A stretch of DNA of 64,000 bases from Amycolatopsis orientalis DSM 43388 (lineage in GTDB: Bacteria > Actinomycetota > Actinomycetes > Mycobacteriales > Pseudonocardiaceae). How positions within the stretch are numbered: the first letter of the stretch is position 1; each line of letters begins with the position of its first letter. Positions 9,964 through 18,620 of the stretch are shown here, piece by piece. The position numbers and the translations under genes are program-made. The DNA is taken from assembly GCF_000411975.1 (NCBI RefSeq), contig NZ_ASXG01000126.1, forward strand, positions 167,736-231,735, written 5' to 3'. The notes below the pieces were generated by a model. It had not been told where the DNA came from, ran no database searches, and was given only the letters and a program-made list of their open reading frames with translations.

Positions 9964-11220
9964 TCACCACCTCGCCGTGTTCGGCTCGAAGCCGGGCGCG
10001 TACTTGCGCATGTACGTCACGTCGTCCCGTTTGGTCAGTCCACATCGGACATAGTCCTCGTGCGCCCTGGCGAGCGCGTCCTGGTCGAGCGTCACTCCGA
10101 GCCCGGGCCGGTCCGGCACCGCCACCGCGCCGTCGACGAAATTCAGCACGCCCGGCTCGATCACGTCGGCAGTCTTCCACGGCCAGTGCGTGTCGCAGGC
10201 ATACGTCAGATGCGGGGTCGCGGCCGCGACGTGCACCATCGCGGCGAGGGAGATGCCGAGGTGGCTGTTGGAGTGCATGGACAGCCCGACGCCGAAGCTT
10301 TCGCAGGCCACCGACAGCGCCTGGGTGTCGCGCAGCCCTCCCCAGAAGTGGTGGTCGGACAGCAGAACCCCGATCGCCCGCTGCCGGAAAGCCGGCTCGA
10401 GGTCGCCGAAATCGACCACGCACATGTTGGTGGCCAACGGCATGCTCGCCTCGCGCGCGACCTTCGCCATTCCCTCGATGCCCGGCGTCGGGTCTTCGAG
10501 GTACTCCAGCACGCCGTCGAGCTCGGCGGCCACGCGGATGCCCGTTTCAGGCGTCCACGCCGCGTTCGGGTCGATCCGCAGCGGATGCCCGGGGAACTCC
10601 GAGGCGAGCGCGCGAATGCCCTCGATCTCCTGCTCTGGAGCGAAAACCCCGCCTTTGAGCTTGATCGAGCGGAAGCCGTGCTCGCCGACCATCCGCCGAG
10701 CCGAGCCGACCAGCGCTTCCGGCGTGCGGATCTCGCCCCAGCTGTCCTCTTCCCCGCCGAGGTGCGCGCCGTACTTGTAGAACAAGTACGCGGAGAAGTC
10801 GACCGCGTCGCGCGCCTTCCCGCCGAGCAGGTCCGCGACCGGACGGCCGAGGAACTGGCCTTGCGCGTCCAGGCAGGCGACCTCGAACAGCGAGTACACG
10901 CTGGCGATCGTCTTGCGGATGGAGAACCCGCCGATCAGCCCGTGCTCGTCGGTCAGCACGGTGCCGGCCAGCGCGCGGGAGACGATCCGCTTCAGGCCGG
11001 GCAGGTCGAAGATGTCGTGACCGGCCAGTTCCGGCAGCACCTTGCGCACCTCGCCGAGGAACGCCGCGTCGCCGTACGACTCGCCGAGGCCGACCACGCC
11101 GTCGTCGCACCTCACCTGCACCACGCTGCGCAACGCGAACGGCTCGTGCACGCCCATCACGTTGAGCAGCGGCGGGTCCGCGAAGGCGACCGGGGTCAGC
11201 ACCACGTCCCGGATCTTCAT
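9964..11220 (-). CDS. gudD: Glucarate dehydratase (enolase superfamily)
   Basis: A 418-aa enolase-superfamily enzyme that dehydrates D-glucarate (and often L-idarate) to 5-dehydro-4-deoxyglucarate. The N-terminal capping domain starts MKIRDVVLTPVAFADPPLLN, which is characteristic of glucarate dehydratases. The barrel shows the Lys-x-Lys catalytic pair in SIKLKGG, metal ligand region RIDPNAAW, EDPTPG for the second ligand, and the catalytic histidine in MHSNSHLGIS. Its ATG overlaps the stop of the next upstream gene by one base (TGATG), so it is translated with the kdgD homologue. The substrate would come from uronate dehydrogenase (encoded divergently) after lactone opening. Confidence 0.9.
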   Translation of the reverse strand: MKIRDVVLTPVAFADPPLLNVMGVHEPFALRSVVQVRCDDGVVGLGESYGDAAFLGEVRKVLPELAGHDIFDLPGLKRIVSRALAGTVLTDEHGLIGGFSIRKTIASVYSLFEVACLDAQGQFLGRPVADLLGGKARDAVDFSAYLFYKYGAHLGGEEDSWGEIRTPEALVGSARRMVGEHGFRSIKLKGGVFAPEQEIEGIRALASEFPGHPLRIDPNAAWTPETGIRVAAELDGVLEYLEDPTPGIEGMAKVAREASMPLATNMCVVDFGDLEPAFRQRAIGVLLSDHHFWGGLRDTQALSVACESFGVGLSMHSNSHLGISLAAMVHVAAATPHLTYACDTHWPWKTADVIEPGVLNFVDGAVAVPDRPGLGVTLDQDALARAHEDYVRCGLTKRDDVTYMRKYAPGFEPNTARW

Positions 11221-12146
11221 CAGAGGCCTTTCAGCACGGCGAAACCGTTTTCGACGACCTTGCCCAGCCGGTCGATCTGCTCCGGCGTCGGCTCGACCAG
11301 CGGCGGCCGGACGGTGCCGACCTTGTCGCCGCGCAACCGGGCGGCGGCCTTGACCAGCGACACCGCGAAGCCGGGCGTCTCGTCGCGCAACGCCACCAGC
11401 GGCAGGTAGAAGCCGGCGAGCAGCGCGTCCATCGTCGCGTTGTCTTCCTCCGCGAGCGCGCGGTGGAAGCGGTGCGCGATCTCCGGCGCGAAGCAGTGCA
11501 CCGCCGAGGAATACCGCGCGACGCCCACCGCCGCGTACGCCTTCGCGGACACCTCAGCGGTCGGCAAACCGTTGAAGAACAAGAAATCCGCGGAACGCTG
11601 CGTGCCGAGCGCCCGGATCGTGGTGACGATCCGGGTCATCGCTTCGACGTCGCCGTAACCGTCCTTGATCCCGACCACCGACGGGATGTCCAGCAGCTTC
11701 GCGGCCGCCGGCGCGGTGAACACGCCGGTGCTGCGGTGGTAGACGATCACCGGCACAGTGGTGTCGCCGACCGCGTAGCGCACGTAGTCGACCAGCCCCT
11801 CCTGCGGCCCGGTGACCAGGTACGGCGGAAGCAGCAAGACGCCGTCGGCGTTCCCCGCCTGCGCCGCCGCGACGCCCGCGCGCGCACCGGCCGCGCCGCC
11901 GCCCGCACCGACCCACACCGGCACTCGCCCGCCGGCGACCTCGCGTGCCTTGGCCAGCAGCGCGGCGACCTCGTCGACCGACAGCGAGCTGAACTCCCCG
12001 GTGCCGCACGCGACGAACAGCGCGCCCGCACCGGCGGCGATGTGGCTCTCCGCGTTTTCCGCGAACCCGTCGAGGTTGAGCTCGAGGTCTTCGGTGAACG
12101 GGGTCAGCGGGAACGCCAGCAAGCCGTCCAGCTCGATCTGTGCCAT
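11220..12146 (-). CDS. kdgD: 5-dehydro-4-deoxyglucarate dehydratase (DapA/NAL superfamily)
   Basis: A 308-aa class I aldolase-fold enzyme. It would dehydrate and decarboxylate 5-dehydro-4-deoxyglucarate to 2,5-dioxovalerate. The Schiff-base lysine is in VVGIKDGYGD, the conserved tyrosine in VIVYHRSTG, and the glycine-rich phosphate-site equivalent in CGTGEFSSLS (GTGE instead of the GTTGE of DapA, as in KdgD). I chose the ATG at 12146 with GGAG nine bases upstream; the start five codons earlier has no ribosome-binding site. It is the first gene of the minus-strand operon kdgD, gudD, unknown protein, ALDH and PL8, and faces the IclR gene across 129 bp. Confidence 0.88.
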   Translation of the reverse strand: MAQIELDGLLAFPLTPFTEDLELNLDGFAENAESHIAAGAGALFVACGTGEFSSLSVDEVAALLAKAREVAGGRVPVWVGAGGGAAGARAGVAAAQAGNADGVLLLPPYLVTGPQEGLVDYVRYAVGDTTVPVIVYHRSTGVFTAPAAAKLLDIPSVVGIKDGYGDVEAMTRIVTTIRALGTQRSADFLFFNGLPTAEVSAKAYAAVGVARYSSAVHCFAPEIAHRFHRALAEEDNATMDALLAGFYLPLVALRDETPGFAVSLVKAAARLRGDKVGTVRPPLVEPTPEQIDRLGKVVENGFAVLKGL

Positions 12147-12275
12147 CAGTGTTCGCTCCAATGTTCACATTCTTGAATGGAGTCTGCTATCGTGACCATG
12201 TTCACCCACAAGAACGTTGTTCGGGACGCTAATATGGCCGGACTCACAAGTCAACGGCCCGGTTGGAGGACGCGC
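12147..12275. promoter_or_regulatory. Divergent kdgD/iclR control region with inverted repeats
   Basis: The region contains several short inverted repeats suited to an IclR-type dimer. These are TTCA-N6-TGAA around 12166-12176, GTTC-N8-GAAC at about 12200-12215 and GAAC-GTT-GTTC at about 12212-12222. A possible minus-strand promoter is TTGTGG with TAGCAG 16 bases on. A TAATAT at 12230-12235 could be a plus-strand -10 for iclR. The GTTC/GAAC half-sites cluster between both promoters, consistent with one regulator controlling both directions. Motif assignments are by eye. Confidence 0.45.
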
Positions 12276-13073
12276 ATGGCGCAGAAGACGGAGCCCGCCA
12301 CCGCTCCCGCGGAGTCCGCGGGCGTGAAGTCGGCGCGGCGCGCCATCGACCTGATCGAGACGTTCGCCGCGAACGACGTGTGGCTGTCGCTGTCGGATCT
12401 CCATGCGCGCACCGGGTTCCCCCGCTCCAGTCTGCACGGACTGCTGCGCACCCTGCTGGACGCGGGCTGGCTGGAGGCCGACGCGAACTCCGCGCGCTAC
12501 CGGCTCGGCGTGCGCGCGCTGATCTGCGGCACCGCGTACCTCGACCGCGACGCGATCGTGCCCTACGCCACCGAAGCTCTCGAGCGCATCCGCGAGAAGA
12601 CCGGTTTCACCGCGCATTTCGCCCGTCGCAACGGCACTGAGGTCGTCTACCTCGAGACGCGCGAATCGCAGCACTCCACGCACCTGATCTCGCGCGTCGG
12701 CCGCACCCTTCCGGCGCACGCGACCGCGCTGGGCAAGGCCTTGCTCGCCGAGCTGACCCACGAAGAGGTCGAGGCGCTCATGCCCGAGAACCTGGCCGCG
12801 CTCACCCCGAACACCATCACCACGCTGGACGCGCTGCACGCCGACCTCGCGCGCACCCGGGAACGCGGGTACGCCGCCGAGAGCGAAGAGGGCACCCTCG
12901 GCGTGCGCTGCGTGGCCGCGGTGATCCCGTACCGCATCCCCGGCACCGACGCGATGAGCTGCTCGATGCCGCTGGGCAAGGTCACCGACGCCGACGTCGA
13001 ACGCGTCGGCGAGCTGCTGGCCGAAACCACCGCCGAGCTCGGCCAGCAGCTGCGCCGGGCCGGAATCCGCTGA
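12276..13073 (+). CDS. IclR-family transcriptional regulator of the uronate/glucarate genes
   Basis: A 265-aa regulator with an N-terminal winged helix (about residues 15-75; SLSDLHARTGFPRSSLHGLLRTLL is too long to be anything but the IclR HTH) and a C-terminal GAF-like effector domain. The domain contains the HATALGKALLAEL and GVRCVAAVI segments typical of the family. The ATG at 12276 has GGAGGA seven bases upstream; a longer frame back to 12177 would run through the operator region and is rejected. It is divergent from kdgD and 48 bp ahead of udh, so it probably represses both arms until a sugar acid or pathway intermediate binds. The effector is unknown. Confidence 0.87.
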   Translation: MAQKTEPATAPAESAGVKSARRAIDLIETFAANDVWLSLSDLHARTGFPRSSLHGLLRTLLDAGWLEADANSARYRLGVRALICGTAYLDRDAIVPYATEALERIREKTGFTAHFARRNGTEVVYLETRESQHSTHLISRVGRTLPAHATALGKALLAELTHEEVEALMPENLAALTPNTITTLDALHADLARTRERGYAAESEEGTLGVRCVAAVIPYRIPGTDAMSCSMPLGKVTDADVERVGELLAETTAELGQQLRRAGIR

Positions 13074-13121
13074 CCGCCGCCACCGTGTCACCCGCCCGCG
13101 GGCTTTCGTGAGAGGAAATCC

Positions 13122-13946
13122 ATGCCAGACCAGCGTGTGCTGATCACCGGATCGGCCGGCGTAGTCGGCGCCCTGATGCGGCCGCGGCTGCGCCGGGAAG
13201 GCCGGGTGCTGCGGCTGCTCGACCTCGCCGACCAGGCCCCCGCCGAGGACGGCGAAGCGGTCGAGATCGTGACCGGCTCGGTCACCGACCCGGAGGCGAT
13301 GGCCGCCGCCTGCGCGGGCGCGGACGCGGTGATCCACCTGGGCGGCCTCAGCCGCGAGGCGTCGTGGAAGGACACCCTCGACGTCAACATCAACGGCACG
13401 CACACCGTCCTCGAAGCCGCCCGCGAAGCCGGGATCCGCCGGGTCGTGCTCGCGTCGAGCAACCACGCCGTCGGCTTCCGCCGCAACGACGAGGCGGGCG
13501 AGAACGGCCACCCGGCCGACTCGAGCCCCCGGCCGGACACCTATTACGGCGTAAGCAAAGCCGCCATCGAAGCGCTGGGCAGCCTCTATGCGTCGCGCTT
13601 CGACATGGACGTGATCGTCATCCGCATCGGATCGTGTTTCGAAACTCCGCTGCCGCTGGGCCCGCGCGGGTTGTCCACCTGGCTGTCGCCGGACGACGGG
13701 GCGCGGCTGTTCGAGGCGTGCCTGAGCGCGCCCTCGCCGGGCTACCGGATGATCTGGGGCGTCTCGGACAACACCCGCCGCGTCTACTCGCTCGCCGAGG
13801 CCGAGAAGCTGGGCTACCAGTCCCGCGACAACGCCGAGGTCTACGCCGAGCAGCTGGCCGGCAAGCCCGCGCCGGCCGGGGCGGCCGCCGAGTACCTGGG
13901 CGGGCCGTTCTGCACCGCGCCGCTGGGAGTGTTCAACCCGCTCTGA
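13122..13946 (+). CDS. udh: NAD-dependent uronate dehydrogenase (short-chain, extended SDR)
   Basis: A 274-aa extended short-chain dehydrogenase. The Rossmann motif GSAGVVG is at residues 9-15 and the catalytic Tyr-Lys pair in YYGVSKAAIE, with Ser in VLASSNHAVG. The N..H in SSNHAVG and the IRIGSCFETP segment match bacterial uronate dehydrogenases. These oxidise D-glucuronate or D-galacturonate to the aldaro-lactone, the entry step of oxidative uronate catabolism. GAGG lies six bases before the ATG. It sits behind iclR in the same direction and supplies glucarate for the divergent gudD/kdgD operon. Length fits the family (about 265-280 aa). Confidence 0.88.
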   Translation: MPDQRVLITGSAGVVGALMRPRLRREGRVLRLLDLADQAPAEDGEAVEIVTGSVTDPEAMAAACAGADAVIHLGGLSREASWKDTLDVNINGTHTVLEAAREAGIRRVVLASSNHAVGFRRNDEAGENGHPADSSPRPDTYYGVSKAAIEALGSLYASRFDMDVIVIRIGSCFETPLPLGPRGLSTWLSPDDGARLFEACLSAPSPGYRMIWGVSDNTRRVYSLAEAEKLGYQSRDNAEVYAEQLAGKPAPAGAAAEYLGGPFCTAPLGVFNPL

Positions 13947-13989
13947 GAGGTACCCTCGCCCACGGAGACCCTCGAAGAGGAGGACGGCC

Positions 13990-14871
13990 GTGGGCGAGCT
14001 GGGGCCTGCCGACACGAACGGCATCCTGTCCCTGCCGTGGATCCGCCCGGAACGCACCAGCGCGGGCCTCGGCTGGGACCGGCTCTACCTGTCCAAACAG
14101 CGCGAACGGCCGTATCGCGCGGAGTTCGGGCCCGCTCGCACCCACCAGCTGATCCTGCACCTGGCCGGCCCGGTCACCGTCCGCCGCGGCGTCGGGTCGC
14201 CCGGCGAGCGCAGCCGGCGCATCCCGGCGGGCGGGCTCTTCCTCCAGCCTTCGCACCAGGAACTGTCGGTGGAACTCGGCGGCGAACTGGACACGCTGCA
14301 CGTGTACCTGCCGGATTCGGCGGTGCAGGAAGCCGCCGAATCGGACGCGCCGGTCCGGCTGGCCGACGAACTCGGCAGCGTCGACCCGTTGCTGGAACAA
14401 CTCGTTCTCGCGCTCGACCGCGTCGTGCGGGAGTGGGAGCCGGGCGCTCGCGCGTACGCGGATCAGCTCGGCGCGCTCGTGGCCGCGCAGCTCGCGCGTC
14501 AGCACCGCTCCGGGCGGAGCCTTCCGGCGGAGACACGGCCGGTCGAGGCGTTGACGGACCGGCAGTTCGCCCAGGTCCGCGAGCTGATGGACGAACGGCT
14601 CGCCGAACCGCTCGGGCTGGCCGAACTGGCCGCGGCGGCCGGGCTGAGCGTCAGCCGGTTCGCGCGGCGGTTCAAGGCGCGCACCGGCCTGCCGCCGCAC
14701 CGGTATCTGCTGCGGCTGCGGGTGGAGCAGGCCGGACTGTTGCTGCGCACCGGCACCGAACCGATCGCGGACATCGCCGTGCGCTGCGGATTTTCGCATC
14801 AGGAACATCTCACCCGCGTTCTGCGCGCCCACCTGGGCACCACGCCCGCCGCGCTTCGCCGGGACGGCTGA
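13990..14871 (+). CDS. AraC-family transcriptional regulator
   Basis: A 293-aa regulator with a cupin-like N-terminal sensing domain (roughly residues 25-115) and a C-terminal double helix-turn-helix (about 195-290). The second HTH is the classic IADIAVRCGFSHQEHLTRV. The GTG start at 13990 is preceded by GAGGAGG. It stands immediately upstream, same strand, of the hydroxyquinol genes, and a 22-bp-spaced direct repeat lies in the gap, so it most likely activates them in response to a phenolic inducer. It could instead govern udh, which ends 43 bp upstream, but order and operator position favour the aromatic module. Confidence 0.87.
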   Translation: MGELGPADTNGILSLPWIRPERTSAGLGWDRLYLSKQRERPYRAEFGPARTHQLILHLAGPVTVRRGVGSPGERSRRIPAGGLFLQPSHQELSVELGGELDTLHVYLPDSAVQEAAESDAPVRLADELGSVDPLLEQLVLALDRVVREWEPGARAYADQLGALVAAQLARQHRSGRSLPAETRPVEALTDRQFAQVRELMDERLAEPLGLAELAAAAGLSVSRFARRFKARTGLPPHRYLLRLRVEQAGLLLRTGTEPIADIAVRCGFSHQEHLTRVLRAHLGTTPAALRRDG

Positions 14872-14877
14872 CGCGCG

Positions 14878-14909
14878 TTTCGTGCAGCCAGCTCAGCACT
14901 TCTGTGCAG
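14878..14909 (+). promoter_or_regulatory. Direct repeat, candidate AraC-type operator
   Basis: Two copies of TTYNGTGCAG begin at 14878 and 14900, 22 bp apart, about two helical turns on one face of the DNA. They lie between the AraC gene and the fusion gene, about 20 bp upstream of a possible -10 (GATACT, 14931-14936). Direct repeats with this spacing are the usual binding geometry of AraC-type activators. Confidence 0.45.
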
Positions 14910-14963
14910 GCGCGGGGTCCCCGCCGCCCGGATACTCGACGTACCCGCGTGGAAGGACCGTCG

Positions 14964-16871
14964 ATGTTCACCTACACCGCCAACCCGGCCCGGGTCGTGT
15001 TCGGCAGCGGCACGCTCTCCGTCGTCCCCGACGAGGTACAGCGGCTCAACGCGCGCCGGGTGCTGCTGGTGGCCGGGAAGTCCGCCGCCGCGGCCGCCGA
15101 CCGGACGGCCGAGGCGCTCGGCCCGCTGCTCGCCGCCCGCTTCGGCGAACCCGCCATGCACACTCCGGTCGAGGTCACCGAACGCGCACTCGCCTTGGTC
15201 GCCGAACACGACGTCGACTGTGTGGTGGCGATCGGCGGCGGGTCCGCGACCGGGCTGGCCAAGGCGCTCGCGCTGCGCACCGACCTCCCGCAGCTCGTCG
15301 TGCCGACCACCTACGCCGGGTCCGAGATGACGCCGGTGGTCGGCGAAACCGAGAACGGCCGAAAGACCACCCAGTCGTCGCCGAGGGTGCTGCCCGAGGT
15401 GGTCGTCTACGACGTCGACCTCACCCTCGGCCTGCCCGTGCCGACCTCGCTGACCAGTGGCGTCAACGCGCTGGCGCACGCGGTCGAGGCGCTCTATTCG
15501 GCGCAGGCCAACCCGATCGTCGACCAGTTCGCGCTCGAAGCGATCCGGCTCCTGGCCGCCGCGCTGCCCCGGATCGCCGCCGATCCGTCCGATGCGGACG
15601 CCCGCACCGACGCGCTGCGGGCCGCCTGGCTGGCCGGTTCCTGCCTCGGCTCGGTCGGGATGGGCCTGCACCACAAGCTGTGCCACACCCTCGGCGGCAG
15701 TTTCGGGCTGCCGCACGCGGAAACGCACACGATCGTCCTGCCGCACGCCATGGCGTACAACGCGCCGAACGCCGCCGGCGCGATGCGGCGGATCGCCGAA
15801 GCACTCGGTGCGCCGGACGCGCCGACCGCGGTGTTCGACCTCGTCGCCAGCCTGCCAGTGCCGCACTCGCTGGCCGAACTCGGTCTTGCCGAAGGCGATC
15901 TCGCCAAGGCCGCCGAACTGGCCACCGCCGCGCCGTATCCGAATCCCCGCGAACTCACCCGCGACGGCATCGAAGACCTGCTGCGGCACGCGTGGTCCGG
16001 CACCCGGCCGGCTCCGGCGCGGGGCGCGCCGCCGGATCTGCGCGGGCTCACCCAGGAGGTCGTGGACAGTTTCGCCGGCACGCCGGACCCGAGGCTGCGC
16101 GAGCTGCTGACCGAACTCGTCCGCACGCTGCATTCGTACGTCGTGCGCACCGACCTCACGCAGGAGGAGTGGGAGCACGCGATCGGTTTCCTCACCCGCA
16201 CCGGGCAGATCAGCTCGGACACGCGGCAGGAGTTCATCCTGCTGTCGGACACCCTCGGCGTCTCGAGCGTGGTCGACGTTCTCACGAACTCGCGCACGCC
16301 GGACACCACGCCGTCCGCGGTACTCGGCCCGTTCTACGTCGAAGGCCCGCCGGAAACCGAGCAAGGCGCCGATCTCGCCGAGGGACTGCCGGGCACTCCG
16401 CTGTGGACGGACGTCCGGGTGACGGAACCGGACGGAACCCCGGTGCCGGACGCGGTCGTGGACGTCTGGCAGTCCAATGAGGACGGTTTCTACGACGTCC
16501 AGCTGCCCGACCTGGACGGCCCGGTGCTGCGCGCCCGGTTCCGCACCGACGCCGAGGGCAGGCTGCGGTTCTGGACCATCGTGCCGTCGGCGTACCCGAT
16601 CCCGGACGACGGTCCGGTCGGCGGAATGCTGGCGGCGACCGGACGGCATCCGTTCCGCGCCCCGCACGTGCACTTCATGATCGCCAAACCCGGCTACCGC
16701 ACGCTGGTGACCCAGCTGTTCGTCCGCGGCGGCGACTACCTCGACTCGGACACCGTGTTCGGCGTGAAGGACGGCCTGATCGTCGACTTCGCCGAGCAGG
16801 CCGGCCCCGCGCCGGACGGGCGCGAACCCTGGCGCCGGCTCGATTTCACCTTCCGCATCTCCCCCGCCTGA
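14964..16871 (+). CDS. Fused maleylacetate reductase / hydroxyquinol 1,2-dioxygenase
   Basis: A 635-aa bifunctional enzyme. Residues 1 to about 350 are an iron-alcohol-dehydrogenase-fold maleylacetate reductase (GGGSATGLAKALA for NADH, PTTYAGSEMTPV, the histidine-rich HHKLCHTLGG and HAETHTIVLPHA). Residues about 360-635 are an intradiol dioxygenase of the hydroxyquinol type. Its Fe(III) ligands are visible as Tyr in GPFYVEG, Tyr in SAYPIP and the two His in HPFRAPHVHF. The dioxygenase cleaves hydroxyquinol to maleylacetate, which the reductase domain converts to 3-oxoadipate, so the unstable intermediate is passed within one chain. The ATG at 14964 fits the reductase N-terminus (MFTYTANPARVVFG). 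The following hydroxylase gene starts 17 bp later. Such fusions are known in some actinobacteria. Confidence 0.9.
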   Translation: MFTYTANPARVVFGSGTLSVVPDEVQRLNARRVLLVAGKSAAAAADRTAEALGPLLAARFGEPAMHTPVEVTERALALVAEHDVDCVVAIGGGSATGLAKALALRTDLPQLVVPTTYAGSEMTPVVGETENGRKTTQSSPRVLPEVVVYDVDLTLGLPVPTSLTSGVNALAHAVEALYSAQANPIVDQFALEAIRLLAAALPRIAADPSDADARTDALRAAWLAGSCLGSVGMGLHHKLCHTLGGSFGLPHAETHTIVLPHAMAYNAPNAAGAMRRIAEALGAPDAPTAVFDLVASLPVPHSLAELGLAEGDLAKAAELATAAPYPNPRELTRDGIEDLLRHAWSGTRPAPARGAPPDLRGLTQEVVDSFAGTPDPRLRELLTELVRTLHSYVVRTDLTQEEWEHAIGFLTRTGQISSDTRQEFILLSDTLGVSSVVDVLTNSRTPDTTPSAVLGPFYVEGPPETEQGADLAEGLPGTPLWTDVRVTEPDGTPVPDAVVDVWQSNEDGFYDVQLPDLDGPVLRARFRTDAEGRLRFWTIVPSAYPIPDDGPVGGMLAATGRHPFRAPHVHFMIAKPGYRTLVTQLFVRGGDYLDSDTVFGVKDGLIVDFAEQAGPAPDGREPWRRLDFTFRISPA

Positions 16872-16888
16872 CTCCCCGGGAACCCACC

Positions 16889-18619
16889 ATGACCAGTTAT
16901 GACACCGATGTCCTCGTAGTCGGCAGCGGCCCGGCGGGCGGTTCCGCCGCCTTGCTGCTCGCGACGTACGGCGTCCGCACCGTGCTGGCGACCAAGTACG
17001 GCTGGATGGCGCACACGCCGCGCGCGCACATCACCAACCAGCGGACCATGGAGGTGCTGCGCGACCTCGGCATCGAAGACCAAGCGCTCGCGCAAGGCAC
17101 TCCCCCGGAGCTGATGGGCGACACCGTGCTGTGCACGTCGCTCACGGGCGAGGAGATCGGCCGGATCGCCAGCTGGGGCACCGCCGATCGCTCGGCCGCC
17201 GAGTACGCGGCGGCGAGCCCGTGTCACATGATCGACCTTCCGCAGACCTACCTCGAGCCGATCCTGGCGACGAACGCCGCCGCGCGCGGGGCGAAACTGC
17301 GCCTGGACACGGAATTCCTCGACTTCTCCCAGGACGCCGACGGCGTGACCGCGCGGCTGCGGGACCGGGTTCGCGGCGACGAGTTCACCCTTCGCGCCCG
17401 CTACCTGATCGGCGCGGACGGCGCCCGCAGCCGCATCGCCGAACAGGCCGGTCTGCCGATCGACGGCCAGTCCGGCAAGGCGGGCAGCATGAACATCACC
17501 TTCACCGCCGACCTGTCCGAATACGTCGCGCACCGGCCGAGCGTGCTGTACTGGGTGATGCGGCCGGGCGCGCATCTCGGCGGCATCGGGATGGGCCTGG
17601 TGCGGATGGTCCGGCCGTGGAACGAATGGCTGCTGACCTGGGGCTACGACATCGCGCAGCCCCCGCCCGAAGTGGACGGGGACGAGGCGGCCCGGATCGT
17701 GCGGGACCTCGTCGGCGACCCGGATCTCCCGGTGGAGATCACCTCGACGTCCCTGTGGACGGTCAACCACAGCTACGCCACGCAGTACTCGTCCGGCCGC
17801 GTCTTCTGCGCCGGCGACGCGGTGCACCGGCACCCGCCGTCCAACGGGCTCGGCTCCAACACCTCGGTCCAGGACGCGTACAACCTGGCGTGGAAACTCG
17901 CGATGGTGATCCGCGGCGAGGCGGGCGACGGGCTTCTCGACAGCTACAGCGCCGAGCGCGCCCCGGTCGGGAAGCAGATCGTGGACCGGGCGAACCTGAG
18001 CCGCGACCAGTTCGCGCCGATCTTCGCCGCGCTCGGCATCGACGGGGACACCGATGCGGACGGCATCGCCGCCGGTCTCGCCGCCTGCACCGCCGCGACC
18101 GAGGAGGGCGCGCTCCGGCGGAAGGAGCTGCGGGCGGCGATCGAGCTGAAGAACTACGAGTTCAACGCGCACGGCGTGGAGATGGATCAACGGTACGTGT
18201 CGAACGCTGTGCTTCCGGACGGCGCCGAACCCGCTGCCGACCGGGATCCCGAACTGTTCCACCGCCCCACGACCACGCCGGGCGCGAAACTGCCGCACGT
18301 CTGGCTCGTCGGCCCGGACGGGCGTCGGCTGTCCACTTTGGACCTGGTCGGCCGCGGCCGGTGGACTGTCCTCACCGGACTCGCCGGCGGCGCCTGGCGG
18401 GACGCCGCCGCGAAAGCCGGTGCGGACCTCGGACTGGACCTGCGGGTCGTGACCATCGGTTCGCCCGAAGCCCGCGACTCCTACGGCGACTGGGCCCGGA
18501 TCAGCGGCATCGAGGAAGACGGCTGCCTCCTCGTCCGGCCGGACGGCTATCTCGCCTGGCGGCGCGCCACCGCCGGAACTGGACTGCTCGAAACGCTTCG
18601 CAGCCTCCTCGACCGCTAG
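16889..18619 (+). CDS. FAD-dependent phenol/resorcinol hydroxylase (PheA/TfdB family)
   Basis: A 576-aa class A flavoprotein hydroxylase: GSGPAGGSAALLL at the N-terminus for FAD, the DG-type motif YLIGADGARSRI near residue 170, and the second FAD motif VFCAGDAVHRHPP near 310. The C-terminal thioredoxin-like domain ending GCLLVRPDGYLAWR is typical of PheA/TfdB enzymes. Coupled behind the hydroxyquinol-cleaving fusion enzyme, it probably makes hydroxyquinol from resorcinol or a related phenol using NAD(P)H and O2. The precise substrate (resorcinol, chlorophenol or salicylate-type) cannot be read off. Its stop is one base from the stop of the convergent glycosidase gene. Confidence 0.87.
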   Translation: MTSYDTDVLVVGSGPAGGSAALLLATYGVRTVLATKYGWMAHTPRAHITNQRTMEVLRDLGIEDQALAQGTPPELMGDTVLCTSLTGEEIGRIASWGTADRSAAEYAAASPCHMIDLPQTYLEPILATNAAARGAKLRLDTEFLDFSQDADGVTARLRDRVRGDEFTLRARYLIGADGARSRIAEQAGLPIDGQSGKAGSMNITFTADLSEYVAHRPSVLYWVMRPGAHLGGIGMGLVRMVRPWNEWLLTWGYDIAQPPPEVDGDEAARIVRDLVGDPDLPVEITSTSLWTVNHSYATQYSSGRVFCAGDAVHRHPPSNGLGSNTSVQDAYNLAWKLAMVIRGEAGDGLLDSYSAERAPVGKQIVDRANLSRDQFAPIFAALGIDGDTDADGIAAGLAACTAATEEGALRRKELRAAIELKNYEFNAHGVEMDQRYVSNAVLPDGAEPAADRDPELFHRPTTTPGAKLPHVWLVGPDGRRLSTLDLVGRGRWTVLTGLAGGAWRDAAAKAGADLGLDLRVVTIGSPEARDSYGDWARISGIEEDGCLLVRPDGYLAWRRATAGTGLLETLRSLLDR

Positions 18620-18620
18620 C

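Noticed and set aside
12177..12275. A longer IclR protein starting at 12177
   Set aside because: The extra 33 codons cover the operator region, lack a ribosome-binding site, and the ATG at 12276 has GGAGGA at proper spacing.
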